Assembly (NCBI RefSeq): GCF_021130785.1
Contig: NC_060211.1
Span: 120,776,501-120,840,500 of the forward strand
Length of the DNA: 64,000 bases
Origin: Homalodisca vitripennis
Lineage: Eukaryota > Arthropoda > Insecta > Hemiptera > Cicadellidae
Reading direction: 5' to 3'
This document shows, piece by piece, positions 53,152-63,760 of this stretch. A program made the translations under genes and the position numbers. Numbering within the stretch: the stretch's first letter is position 1; the number at the start of each line of letters is the position of its first letter. Below the pieces are notes generated by a model, which saw only the letters and a list, made by a program, of their open reading frames with translations, searched no databases and was not told the origin of the DNA.

Positions 53152-53511
53152 CACCAAAACATTACAACACAGAACATAGGTCGTGGTCTTACAAACGTTT
53201 GACCTTACAAACATGATTTATACATTGTACAAGGAATACATTGTTAATTATATATCTAGTTAAATATATATATATATATATTTTTTGGAAAATCCAAATA
53301 TACTATCATGTTTCTTACGTAAATATAATTCCAACACTTCATTTCATTACATTGTAAATACAATCTACAAAAAAAAAACACATAATATAAAGAAGAAAAC
53401 AATTATAATCCAAATACACTTCAATCTATATTAACAACTCAAATATAGACTTATTTTATTACACTGTTTATCTTAAGCATGTTTTCAAAATAACATTTTT
53501 ATTTTCTAACC

Positions 53512-54296
53512 CTATTCACTATATTTTAAAAGCAATAAACGTCTTATATTTTTCACAAATATTCTCTCATTTTGCTCTTCTTTTAATGTTCGTTCTAGTT
53601 TATTTAATAATCTAATTGATTGGACACGAAAAGATTTAGAATATATCACCGTTCTATGGATTGGAAATTGCAAGATATGATCACCTAATCTTGTTTGTCT
53701 CAAATGAACATATTGCATTCTAACAAATGTTTCATACAAATATTCTGGCGTTTTATATTTCAAAGTCTTAAAAGCTAAACTCAATATACTTAACTCCTCC
53801 GTTCTTTAATCTTTAGCCAATTCAACTCTTTATAATACCTAGTTACATGATCATCCAATCGTAGATTGAAAATATACCTAATGCAAGCATTTTGTGCAAC
53901 TTGTAACCTATTCATTTATATAACAATATGCTGACATAGCATAATCAAAATGTGGGAAAATCAATGACATCACAAGCTGTTTTTTTGTATGAGTTGGTGG
54001 CTTGAAACATAAACGTTTGAATTGATACAAACTTTGGAAAACCTTTTTACAAACATAATTTACTTGCTTTTTCCATGACAAGTTACCCATAATTCTAAGG
54101 CCTAAATTTACAACTGAATTTTCAAACTTAACAATCTGCCCATTGATTTCTATAGGCGTAATATTGTCTTCACTAATAGTATTCAACAATCTAGAGGTTC
54201 ATAATATTATCGGCTTACACTTCAATATATTTAATTGTAACCCATGATCACTACACCAAGAAAAAACATTAGTTAAATCTACGTTTAATTGATTAA
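53512..54296 (-). pseudogene. LINE-C ORF2, C-terminal part beyond the MULE
   Basis: The coding resumes exactly at the right terminus of the MULE: NQLNVDLTNVFSWCSDHGLQ and LNILKCKPIIL (54295-54210), the thumb-side motif that follows YADD in LINE reverse transcriptases. After an in-frame stop and small shifts come NLGLRIMGNLSWKKQVNYV (54105-54050), PHFDYAMSAY (about 53930-53960) and the C-terminal block ending at 53512 (frame 53784-53512, containing RVQSIRLLNKLERTL). It was separated from its N-terminal half by the insertion at 54297-55514. Confidence 0.85.
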
Positions 54297-55514
54297 GGGG
54301 AGCGGGTCGTTCCTATCCCGCGCATGTTAAATTTACAAACTTTAGGTACATGTATTGTCAAAACTAAGTAAGTTACAACCTTCAAATTTTTTGTAGGCAA
54401 AGAGTACTCCTTTACAAACATCTCTTGCAACTTTAGTAAAAAAATCTTTAAAAAAAATTTTTTAGGAATTTTTAAATATTGTGTGTAAAAAAATTATTTT
54501 TTTATACCAAAACATGTTTTTTTCTCATTTGTTTTTTTAGATAGAATGATAAAAGATGCAACACCATTTGGAATTGCACTGTTCTATGTGCATACCAAAT
54601 TTCAATTCTCTAGCATTTATAGTTTTTGAGATACATGTACCTTTATATGAAAAAAACCAAGTTTCCGGGAAATGTCCGGTAAAGGCAAAAATGACTGCTA
54701 AACTAACCTTTTGCTGCTAAAACATCCCAGCTCCGTACTCAGGGTCATCTGGGTCTTCATTTTCCTCTTCTAATGCAAGTTTTCTTTTCCTCCTAGCAAC
54801 TCTAGCCTCCTTGGTCATGTCTAAAGCAGATTTTTCTGCCTTTTTCAATCGTATTGTATCAAAATTTCGCAATGCGGCAACAGACTTCTCGCTCAGTTCG
54901 ATTCCTAGCTTGTTATACACATCCAATTTGCTGGTGAATCCATTATTAAAAGTTAAAACTGCATCATATATGCCAAGTTTTAGAGTGTTTAGCCTTACAA
55001 AAACATTTTTAGGCACCTTAGACCAGACGGCATTGTTGAAACTTTCGTTCTGGTTTTGAGTCTTTTGGTCAAGGCATTTTTTTAGAAGATCCGGATTGGT
55101 TAAATCTCTATAAATTTGTTTGATCTGTACCATCACTTCATATGGCAAATTGTGTGACTTATGGCTGAAAGTCTGATGTAGGGCTTCGGCTTTATTATAA
55201 CCGCACCACGACTCCGGCCCCTTTGGACATAGGCCATGTTGCGGAGTGTCATCATTCGATATTTTGTGGAAATAAGTTGCCCACACATTTTTAACCATTT
55301 GTTGAAGATCTGATCCACCTCTTTTTATAGCTAGGCCATAATATTCTTGCAGCTTGTCTATGTCATTATTTGTTAGCCTATTCTTGCCCCCTATTGCTCT
55401 ATTATCTTTTAGTTTTGTTTTTCCCAACCGTTTCTTCAATTCCCTTAGTCTGCTCCCCATTCTCTTCTTGACATGATTGACGCATTCCAGTTTTCTTACT
55501 TCTACTTCATCTCC
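54297..55514 (-). mobile_element. 5'-truncated Mutator-like element (MULE) inside LINE-C
   Basis: The low-coordinate edge is sharp: GGGGAGCGGGTCGTTCC at 54297, which I take as the terminal repeat end, followed inward by 400 bases of AT-rich untranslated sequence and then the transposase C-terminus. The other edge (about 55514) cuts through transposase coding and shows no matching terminal repeat, so about half of the element is missing. No 8-11 bp target duplication is visible across the two edges, as expected if one end was lost. Confidence 0.75.
54717..55514 (-). pseudogene. Mutator-like transposase, C-terminal half
   Basis: The encoded segment starts GDEVEVRKLECVNHVKKRMG and continues with NNDIDKLQEYYGLAIKRG, HGLCPKGPESWCGYNKAEA, LLKKCLDQKTQNQNESFNNA, WSKVPKNVF and LKLGIYDAV, ending DPDDPEYGAGMF. 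I recognise this, from memory, as the C-terminal half of the Mutator-like transposase family common in arthropods (Pfam Mutator type). The conserved CLxxKTQNxNES motif, spacing of about 265 residues and the characteristic YGAGMF end support this. The N-terminal half, with part of the expected DDE catalytic set, is absent. The retained part is intact with no stop. Confidence 0.8.
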
Positions 55515-56018
55515 ATCATTTATTTTATCAGGTGTACATTGAACATATAACTGTATGTCATCCGCATACAACATAATATTACTAAAAATAACACATTCAT
55601 TAATTCGATTAATGTACAAAGAAAACAATAATGACGACAAAGTTGAACCTTGTGGTACACCTAGAGGATTAACTCTCCAGTCAGATTTCTTACCTTCGAC
55701 AGTTCTAATTTGCTGTAGCCTCCCTTCCAAATACGACTCAAACCATTGAACAACATTATCACTAAAATTATAAGATTTAAGAATTGAAACTAACAACTTA
55801 TGATTTACACAATCGAAGGCACGGCTAAAGTCAAGTAACATTAGTACAGTAATGCACCCTCTATCCATCCCTAGTCTTAAATCATCAGTTATTTTTACTA
55901 AAGTAGACTGTGTACTAAAATGTGTTCTATAACCTGACTGATATTTATTCAGTATATTATTGTCATTAACATACTCAATAACCTGCTTATACACCAATTT
56001 GTCCAATACCTTTCCCAA
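54717..56018 (-). CDS. Chimeric ORF: LINE reverse transcriptase fused in frame to MULE transposase
   Basis: One uninterrupted 433-codon frame. Residues 1 to about 167 are reverse transcriptase: GKVLDKLVYKQV, QSGYRTHFSTQSTL, LLDFSRAFDCVNHKLL (first catalytic Asp), NPLGVPQGSTLSSLLFSLYI and MLYADDIQLYV (catalytic pair). At about residue 168 (55514) the sequence changes without a stop to the MULE transposase C-terminal half, running to YGAGMF and the stop at 54717. The start Met lies within RT coding, so as a protein it would lack the endonuclease and RT N-terminus unless the frameshift near 56015 is an error. Whether it is expressed is unknown. It may be a chance product of insertion, but the open frame across the join is plain to see. 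Confidence 0.8.
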   Translation of the reverse strand: MGKVLDKLVYKQVIEYVNDNNILNKYQSGYRTHFSTQSTLVKITDDLRLGMDRGCITVLMLLDFSRAFDCVNHKLLVSILKSYNFSDNVVQWFESYLEGRLQQIRTVEGKKSDWRVNPLGVPQGSTLSSLLFSLYINRINECVIFSNIMLYADDIQLYVQCTPDKINDGDEVEVRKLECVNHVKKRMGSRLRELKKRLGKTKLKDNRAIGGKNRLTNNDIDKLQEYYGLAIKRGGSDLQQMVKNVWATYFHKISNDDTPQHGLCPKGPESWCGYNKAEALHQTFSHKSHNLPYEVMVQIKQIYRDLTNPDLLKKCLDQKTQNQNESFNNAVWSKVPKNVFVRLNTLKLGIYDAVLTFNNGFTSKLDVYNKLGIELSEKSVAALRNFDTIRLKKAEKSALDMTKEARVARRKRKLALEEENEDPDDPEYGAGMF

Positions 56019-57540
56019 AACACAATATATTTATAGGTCTATAATTCTTACATTCTATAGGATTTATAACTTTCGGTAATGGTAAAATCATTGACCTTTT
56101 CCACTGATCAGGATATTTAGCACACTGCAGAGAGAAGTTAAAAATATGCGAAATTACAAGTTTTATATTTTCAAACACCAACTTCACATCCCTCAATGAA
56201 ATACCATCACTACCTACTGCATTGGAAGATATCTCATTTAACACTTCAGATATATTTTTATAACTAACATTAGAAAATTTCAGAAAAGTATGATTATTAT
56301 CATCAACGTCTCTCAGAGCTTCATAATAATCTGCTAAATTCCTATTAATTACATTATTTATACCACAAAAATAATTATTTAAATCATTTAAATCTACAAC
56401 AGGTTCACTTAATTTATTACATTGCTTTCCCGCTCCTTGATTTTTTATAACTTTCCACACATCTTTGCTAGGCTTATCTACTCGTAACAACTTATCAAAG
56501 TACCTGTTTCTACCATCTCTAGTCAATCTCTTCACCCTATTTCTTATCAATCTATAAGATTCCCAAATAAATCCATCTTTTGTTCTTATATATTGTTTAT
56601 ATAACCTATCTCTTTCTTTCATTTGAGTTTTAATTTCAGAATCAATCCATGGACAAGGATTTCTATTTTTTGAAATCTTTCTTTCTGGAACATATTTATT
56701 AAGTAATTGTAATACTTTATCTGAAACAATATCAACTTTTTCATCTATAGTAGTTTTCAAATACATTTAATTAAATTCTAAATTACTACACTCATTATTA
56801 AGTTCATCTATTGCAATATGTTTATAATCCTTAATCACTATTAATTCCTTATTATTAGCTAATCGTACCTTCAAATTCAATTCAACATATATCATGTCAT
56901 GATATGAGATTCCTGGTACTGGTATTTGACCAAAATACTTAACTCTATTAAGCTCATTACATATTATCAAATCTAGCCACGTGTCTGACTGTGGTAAATG
57001 AAAAGTAGGTCTTAAAGGTAAAATAGACAAATTCAAATTACTAACTAAATTTACAAGTTCATTTTTATCAGCAAAAACTCTGTTTGTTGCTAGATCTGTA
57101 TTGAAATCACCAATAATTAAAATATTACTATATAAAGGCAATAAGTTAGCAATAATCTCAAAAAACTCATTAATAAAACCAATTTTAGGTGGCCGATATA
57201 CCACACAAAGAAGAAGTTTCCACCCTAATGACATTTCTATAATCAAAAACTCAGGTTTTCTGCAGTAAGAAGCCTGCGAAAACGCTACTACCCTAGTATT
57301 AAAACTTTTCTTAAAATAAATAGCTACCCCTCCTCCTTCCTTATCTTGTCTATCGTGTCTTAAAATATCATAACCGTTTAACATATTATATGGCTCTGAG
57401 GAAACCACAGGCTTCAAAAAGGTTTCTGTTACTGCAATGACATCGAATACACCGTCATTAAACACATTAAAAAAAGATTCTCTATGAACCTGAAGATTAT
57501 ATTCTCCACATTTACATGTGCTATTTTTAAAACTTTTCAA
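55515..57540 (-). pseudogene. LINE-C ORF2: endonuclease and N-terminal reverse transcriptase
   Basis: The endonuclease (57540-56767) has VIAVTETFL (catalytic Glu, about 57420), GGGVAIYFKKSFNTRV, LCVVYRPPKIGF (about 57180-57215), IIGDFNTDLATN (about 57085-57125), DTWLDLIICN (about 56965-56990) and SYHDMIYVEL (56880-56915), so the catalytic His-Asp is kept. A single in-frame TAA (56767-56769) is followed at once by ATG in the same frame. The linker and reverse transcriptase start then run to 55987 (NAVGSDGISLRDVK, KNYRPINIL). A frameshift near 56015 leads into the frame that carries the RT core to 55515. With only one stop and one shift over 2 kb, this is the best-preserved LINE coding region in the window. 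Confidence 0.88.
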
Positions 57541-57843
57541 GAACTATTCTGATTAGCAATATTAAAATTACTATTTGTCATTAATTTTAACAATTTTACA
57601 AAACACAACACATTTTCCATAATGACAGTTACAAAATTTATCCACTACAATACATGTTGAAAACAAATAGTTAAACCTACACACAATATTGAAAAAGACC
57701 TTTTCCTCGAGATTCGTATGAAAAACCAATAAAACAACAAAACACAGGGGTATAATTAATTTTACATTTAACACATATCCCTTTTTAAATACGTTTTCTT
57801 GACTGCTTGATAAAACACTTTTCCTCATGACACTTTTCACTCT
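57541..57843 (-). other. LINE-C region between ORF1 and ORF2
   Basis: An open 89-codon frame (57840-57571) rich in Cys, Phe and Val shows no domain I recognise. It starts almost at the ORF1 stop. It may be the N-terminal leader of ORF2 or simply a spacer. Confidence 0.4.
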
Positions 57844-58500
57844 TCATACAAGTTTATCAATGTCATCTTGACTGTTGATAATCACATACCGATCACCTTG
57901 ATTTTTCCTCATGTAGATTCGACTATTTCGAACCCACAAATAAGTGTATTGTTTCTCATTCTTCACAGCACGTGCTGCATTCAATAACTTTCTTCTTTCC
58001 ATCGTCAAGCTATCATTGAAGTAAATGACGGTCGCCTCTCCTTCCATAAATCCAATGTCACGAGAATTAAGGTTCCTTTTTTCTCTGCGTTTTGTCACCA
58101 TTGCTTCCTTGTCCAACTTGCGTACGAATCGAACAACAATACTTCCAAGTTTTGTACCGGCTCCTTTGTATCTGAACACATTATCAATCATGTTTTCATT
58201 AAAAGTGAAGCCAATAACTTCTGAGATTCTACTGATCAATCCAATGAGATTCTCTCTTTCCATAAACTAATTTCCAAATCTTTATCTCTATTTGCCTGTT
58301 CCATTGCATTTAATTTTACTGTCAAATCTTGCACATTTTTTTAAAATTTGCATTATCCTGATAAATTACAGAAATGTCCGCTACAACTTTTTCCATAATC
58401 TTCCCAATATCATCAATTTTCTTTCCATTCTCAATTATCCATTCAGAATATTTTTCCATCTGATTAGCAAACCCACTATTTATTTTCATGACCTCTGATC
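57844..58500 (-). pseudogene. LINE-C ORF1, FP25K-like nucleic-acid-binding protein
   Basis: The N-terminal half (about 58500-58290) is a helical, probably coiled-coil segment with regular hydrophobic spacing (MEKYSEWIIENGKKIDDIG). It is joined across a frameshift at an A-run near 58340 to the conserved domain, which is intact from 58263. That domain contains IGFTFNENMIDNVFRYKG, GSIVVRFVRKLDKEAM, KRNLNSRDIGF, VIYFNDSLTMERRKLLNAAR and YLWVRNSRIYMRKNQGDRY. This is the pattern of the baculovirus FP25K-like C-terminal domain found in ORF1 of many arthropod LINEs, a presumed RNA chaperone. The frame ends at 57844, a few bases before the next frame. Confidence 0.75.
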
Positions 58501-58544
58501 TAAATTTCTATTTCTATTTAATTTCTAGTAACTATTTCTGTAAT

Positions 58545-58548
<4 letters not shown>

Positions 58549-58588
<40 letters not shown>

Positions 58589-58616
58589 AGACGGACAGAC
58601 AGACAGACAGACAGAA
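58549..58616. repeat. (GA)n then (GACA)n microsatellite, right side of LINE-C
   Basis: About 19 GA units to 58587, then CCAGACGGACAGACAGACAG and related units to 58616. On the left of LINE-C the same family reads GTCATACAGAGAGAG, so the two sides together restore one repeat copy. Confidence 0.93.
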
Positions 58617-61032
58617 ATCATATTTTTCCAGCTCAATGTGGGGGTGGGAGTAAATTACATTGCATTTTTATATATTAAAAATCAGGATCATATAATTAAA
58701 TTTTGAAATCCCACTATCCTTGCAATATAATCCATTGAAGCTATGATGTGTAATTAGGAAATGCTTTAGTTCGGACTATTAGTGCCTTTTTCAAAAATTC
58801 TTATTCCAAAAATTTATTATTTTACGAAAATATTCCTTACATTAAATTTAATTTACCGGTAAAATTAATGAAGAATATTAAATATTAATTCTTCATTAAT
58901 TAAATTTTAATCCTCATACTTTAACAGTATTTGAAACTTATAAGTAACATAAATCACTAAATATGTCGCTATCGGTATTCTGAAAACGGTTGTGTCTATT
59001 CGGCTAATTCTTATAAAAAAATATATGTCAATGTCAAAGGAAGGTTATGATGGAATGAAGGATAAAAATAGCTTCCCGGAATATCTTATAGTTCTACAAA
59101 ATATGATAATATTTACGAAACGTAATCCAAATTGAACTGACACTAAGCAGATGTTGATAGCGTTAGGTCAAGTTCACTAAAGACAAGCAAAGAATTGCTT
59201 ATATTTAAATTTTAGAGATCATCTCTATGTATACGAATTTAATTCCCAACCACTCGCTCAATCACACATCACTAATCCTCTCTTTTCCCAGAAATCCTAT
59301 TTTTTTTTCTAAATCCCAGAAATTTGTAATTTTGAACTGTATAACCCATTACTTAAGTAGAAGAACTAAAGTATATTGATATAGATCAACGTTCCATGTG
59401 GGTTGAAAAAGAATTTTAACACCTAGAATAACTTAATTTGTTTTAAATTCCTCAAAGTGAAATTTGACACAAATGAGGAACTCCTAGTTTTTATAGAGAG
59501 ATTAGATTGAAATTTCTCCTGTCTTAAAATGATTAAATTTGACATACATGTACTATAATCTTTAGAAGAGTAAACGAAATTTTCTCGCACTTGGAGATGC
59601 TTTGCAAAAGCGGTATTTCTGACATACATGTCGTTATTATGAAGTTTCTATCGTTGTTCTATTAGTTTCAAAAACATTTAACATTTGTAAAATGAATTGG
59701 TTTAAATCCGAGTCGTTAACGAATTATTATAAACGAGGCATTTAACCTCATAATTCTCAAAATCGAAATTATAAAGACTTATATATAACGTATATAATAA
59801 TAACGGTAAAATAATAAATGATGAGAAGAAAATTCCCTCTTGATACCAATCAATCACGGAGTAGATTCATTAAAATGTTTACTCTCAGTGAACTGTACTG
59901 AATCCAATAACGTACTCTAAATAACGACAGGCTAACCTAACTTGTCCTAACCATTGTATGGCTAAAAACTGCTGGTTCAAATAAATGACGGCAAGTATTT
60001 AAAGTACTTGACGTTTTATAGTAAACATACGATTGTGCATGAAATGTAATATGAATGATTCTACGTGTTATAAAATATTTGTGTATAGCATATATATGGG
60101 AAATTAAATAGGAAATTGTATTAGCTTAGTAGACATTTAACATAATATGTAATGAATTTTGTTATACATCAATCAGATAGTAACAATTTGAATCTTTACT
60201 CTCAAATAATAATCATTATACGAGACCTAAGATCGTTAGAGGACGGTTTTTTAGACAAGGATAAGTAGTGTGATTATGTTGGTGAATTTTCGTTTTTTTC
60301 TGCTTTCAAAAAACTCAGAAGAGTATGTATGGAAACATTTATTGTGTTTAATATATTAAAATATAATACAGTCGTTGAATGAATAAAAACGAGCAGATTA
60401 CTACCCTCAATGCTTACTATATTGTATATTATATTGCATTAGTGAGTCCAAGTTTGTAAGTCATATTGTAAAGATTAGAGCATTGTAAGAATATCGAGGT
60501 GAACGATCAGATATTGTCGTTTAGGTGAAGGATGCTAATTTATGATTGCACTCAGTATCTAACTTTTATACCTTAGCTCCGGCAGGTGGGACATCGTTAT
60601 GGCTTCTCCACAAAACTGATTGGGAAATATCCTAAAAGCACTGTGTAAGTAGTACTGTTTACAGACAAGTACCTTTATATAACACTATTATTAATTACCT
60701 TAGTACAATCCAATTTAAAATTTGAAACAGGAATTTAAAATAAAAAAACATAAATATTGAACAATTTGAAGCTCTATGTGTTAAAGATTATACCCCTTGT
60801 TTTTTCTTTGTGATTACCGCATTACCCAAATTACCGCATTTATTTTCAATTAGTACCACAGTTTGTTTAACTTGATATATTTCAAAAATAACAATGGAAA
60901 CTGGTTGAAGTTTCAAAATCTGACAAATATAGGTACACTTCTCTTAAATATATTCATTTAAATTAGTATTTCAATTTTTTATATATGGTTTTAAAATATA
61001 CGTATTGTATTTAAAACAAATATTTTGATGTT

Positions 61033-61070
61033 TTTGAATTATATATATATATATATATATATAATTCAAA
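61033..61070. repeat. 38-bp perfect palindrome around (TA)n
   Basis: TTTGAATT, 22 bases of alternating AT, then AATTCAAA; identical on both strands. Confidence 0.85.
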
Positions 61071-62560
61071 TATAAATAATATTATTAATACATAAATAAT
61101 ATTATAAATTATAATATACCTAGATCAAGTATTTATTGACTATATTGATATTAAGGATGATAGGTTAGTTTTGTTAACATCAATTTCCAATGGAATCTCA
61201 CATACTGTCTTCGATACAACTGTCTTATAGTGTAGAGGGGTGTTTAGGGAGTATGTATTTAATTTTATAAAAAAGATGTTTAATTCTAAAGCTCTGATGA
61301 AACGCACTTTTTTCTCAGTATGAAATCATGGTTAATTGTCACAGAGGGTCGTTGGAATGTTCTACATCAATGCAAAAATCTTAAAAATTCTTTTTTACCA
61401 CTTTGAAAATGGTTTTACTATACATGTTGATACTGCAGAGTAGGAATTCGTATAATCTTAATATTCGTATAAAGTTTCACATTATCATATGAACATATGT
61501 TTTTATCATTCATACTCCTCCAAGTAGATTTATAAATTTTCTTAAAAGCTCAAAAGTGTATCTAAAATGTTATAGTTTAGTTTCCTATGCCATTTCTAGG
61601 AATTCCTATAAAGCAGTTTCCTATAAACTTAATATATACATTTTTCTTAAAAAGTTTCATACTATTGAAATATCAAAATTCCTATAAAAATAATGGTATT
61701 TACTTATATTAGGATTATAAAATAAAACTTAAATTAATTTCGTACTAAAACTTTTGTTTTAAACCAAAATATTTAAATTAAATATAGGGGCTGTCGAATA
61801 AATACTGTATATTTCTTACAGTATGCCATGTTTTATTATCTAACATAATAAAACAATAAGAATAACCCTATAAATTCTTTATTTAATAGTACGTTATATT
61901 ATGACACTATAATTGTATACTACTACTCAAATTCAAAAAATTTTTAAATTAGTGTTAAAAACTTTTATTTAATTTTTTTACCTAATATATACAATTAGGT
62001 AAAAATTAGATAATTTAATTAAATTTATTATATTATCTCCATTTACCACTAATTTTTCTTCGTACATAATTAATGTCATTGGTAATACGTTACCAAAAAG
62101 GCATTTGGTCTTATAACACATAACAACATTGCATAAGAGCTAACTAAACTGTAGGTTAGAGTTAATTCCTTTTTCAGTCTGAAGAGAAATACTCGTGCAA
62201 TTACAATTTGTAGCTCGATCTCATTTGCTATTCTATGGACAAGAATAAATACAAAGATGGACATTAATTTCTTTTCCAAAAATATGCTTGATTAATAGCG
62301 CAAAAATGATGTTATAATGAACATTCGGATTGTAAAATGAAACATTTTAAACATTATAAAATCATAATTATGTAAATATTGGTGCTTTTGTACATTTATT
62401 AAAAGAATACGGAGCTGCATGTCAATTTACTTTAAAAAAGCCAGACGCTTCAATCAACACAATACTTCGGTAGCTCCTCGTTATTGAGACGGCGGTATTG
62501 AGCCTTGTTAAGTCTATTGGGAGCATAAATTTCTAACGACTCTGCTCCTTGATCGAGTGT

Positions 62561-62593
62561 TTTATAAAAGTATATCAGTCATACTTTTATAAA
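62561..62593. repeat. Perfect 13-bp hairpin, 7-base loop
   Basis: TTTATAAAAGTAT (62561-62573), loop ATCAGTC, ATACTTTTATAAA (62581-62593). It lies in a slightly GC-richer patch. There is no T-run or gene next to it, so it is not called a terminator. Confidence 0.8.
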
Positions 62594-63089
62594 TCACTGA
62601 TTTTCTATAAATACCACCCACAACCCAGCCCTGGTTTATTGAGTATAGGCGTCTTTTATAATTTTTAGTGTATTTTTAGTAGGTGTTTTTAAATTAGTAC
62701 TATTGTTGGGTTTTTCTAAACCATTAGCTAGTCTCGCTCTTATGTGAAATAATCATAGCTATTTGTTTAGATTTTGGTTACATATACACATATTATTTTT
62801 TCATTTCACGAGGTTATAGTCAGCTTATATTAAAAATAGATTTCCGTAATAAATTGTGCACTAACTGTTGATGCACTGTTAATTTATCAGCATGTGACTA
62901 TGTTTAATTTGATACTTTATTATTTAAAACTAAGAATGTTGACTACCTTACATGTTAGTTTAACAAAATAGGACGCAGATAGTTTTCAGTCATGCAGGTT
63001 TTGTGAGAAATTGATATTTCATAATTAGTAAATAATTCCATATGGAAATGATTTACTTACAACCTAAAATAACCTAAATTAGGTAACAA

Positions 63090-63285
63090 ACTAATGGCTG
63101 AATTTATGTTAATCGTACTCCTACTTAAAAGAGATGTCCTTAATATCATTGGCCAAGCGTTAGCAAAGGCGAGCTGGAGAACTTTACTTCTGTCTGAGTG
63201 TGTGTCTGTCCGCATAATGTCTTGAAATATTATAATGGTATAGACACGATTTCCCATGAAATTTCTTTATGGATAACATTAAGTT
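63090..63285 (-). repeat. Dispersed repeat, GACAGACAGA type, inverted copy
   Basis: On the minus strand: TATTTCAAGACATTATGCGG, ACAGACACACACTCAGACAG, TCTCCAGCTCGCCTTTGCTA and GCTTGGCCAATGAT, the same order as in the plus-strand copies. It is the only copy found in this orientation. Confidence 0.5.
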
Positions 63286-63571
63286 AAATGTAATCATGAC
63301 GTGGGATTTTGAAAATTATGATACCACACAAGGGTTATAACAAATATTTTATCTGTCAATTCATCTGCCCGACTTTCGTATATCATGAGAGCTAAATGGG
63401 CTTGATTTCAAATCTTGCTTAAAGCTTCAATTTTACATAAAAAATTAAGTTCGTGATCGTGTGTCCATCCATTGGATTGGGTTAGTGACACTATCAGAAG
63501 GATATCTGTAACACGAATAGAGGCTAAGAACTAGTCCTGCATGAAGTTATATTTCTATATAGGTAATATTG

Positions 63572-63760
63572 GGTTAAATGAAATGAAATGAAAAATGTCT
63601 TTATTTACAGAGGCGAAGTTAGGACTTAAAAGTCCTCTTTACCACTTAACCTCCAACACACATATATATCTGGCAGACACCTTACGGCGTAGTCGTCCTA
63701 ACCTAATAAAATCATTTACATTTTATTCACAGTGAAAGTATCAAATGTATATCAAATATA
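63572..63760 (-). mobile_element. 3' end of another LINE (3' UTR and tail)
   Basis: On the minus strand the segment reads toward AAATAAAGACATTTTTCATT followed by repeated CATTT units (63574-63593), a LINE-type simple tail. It is preceded by the palindrome AGGACTTAAAAGTCCT (63621-63636) and AACTTCGCCTCTG. No RT coding is left to the right (63760-64000 is AT-rich), so only the 3' untranslated end is present or the rest is beyond recognition. Confidence 0.6.

Larger units (their letters stand above)
53091..58547 (-). mobile_element. LINE-C, non-LTR retrotransposon inserted in (GA)n, carrying a MULE insertion
   Basis: Minus-strand LINE with ORF1 (FP25K-like), ORF2 (endonuclease, reverse transcriptase) and a 3' untranslated region ending in a hairpin and a short A-rich stretch. 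(GA)n lies directly on both sides (53056-53090 and 58549-58587). The repeat sequence left of it continues on the right, so the element entered a microsatellite inside an older repeat. Excluding the 1.2-kb MULE insertion it is about 4.2 kb, shorter than most full LINEs. ORF1 lacks a clear start, so the 5' end may be truncated. Clade is unresolved (CR1/Jockey group). Confidence 0.88.
58617..63089. other. AT-rich intergenic DNA
   Basis: 58617-58660 is the distal end of the repeat interrupted by LINE-C. Beyond that no gene was recognised. It contains the (TA)n palindrome at 61033-61070 and the hairpin at 62561-62593, noted separately. Confidence 0.45.

Noticed and set aside
54811..55749. Plus-strand frames inside LINE-C
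   Set aside because: Opposite-strand shadows of the RT-MULE frame.
62561..62593. Bacterial-type terminator
   Set aside because: The sequence is eukaryotic, no gene ends nearby and there is no T-run after the stem.
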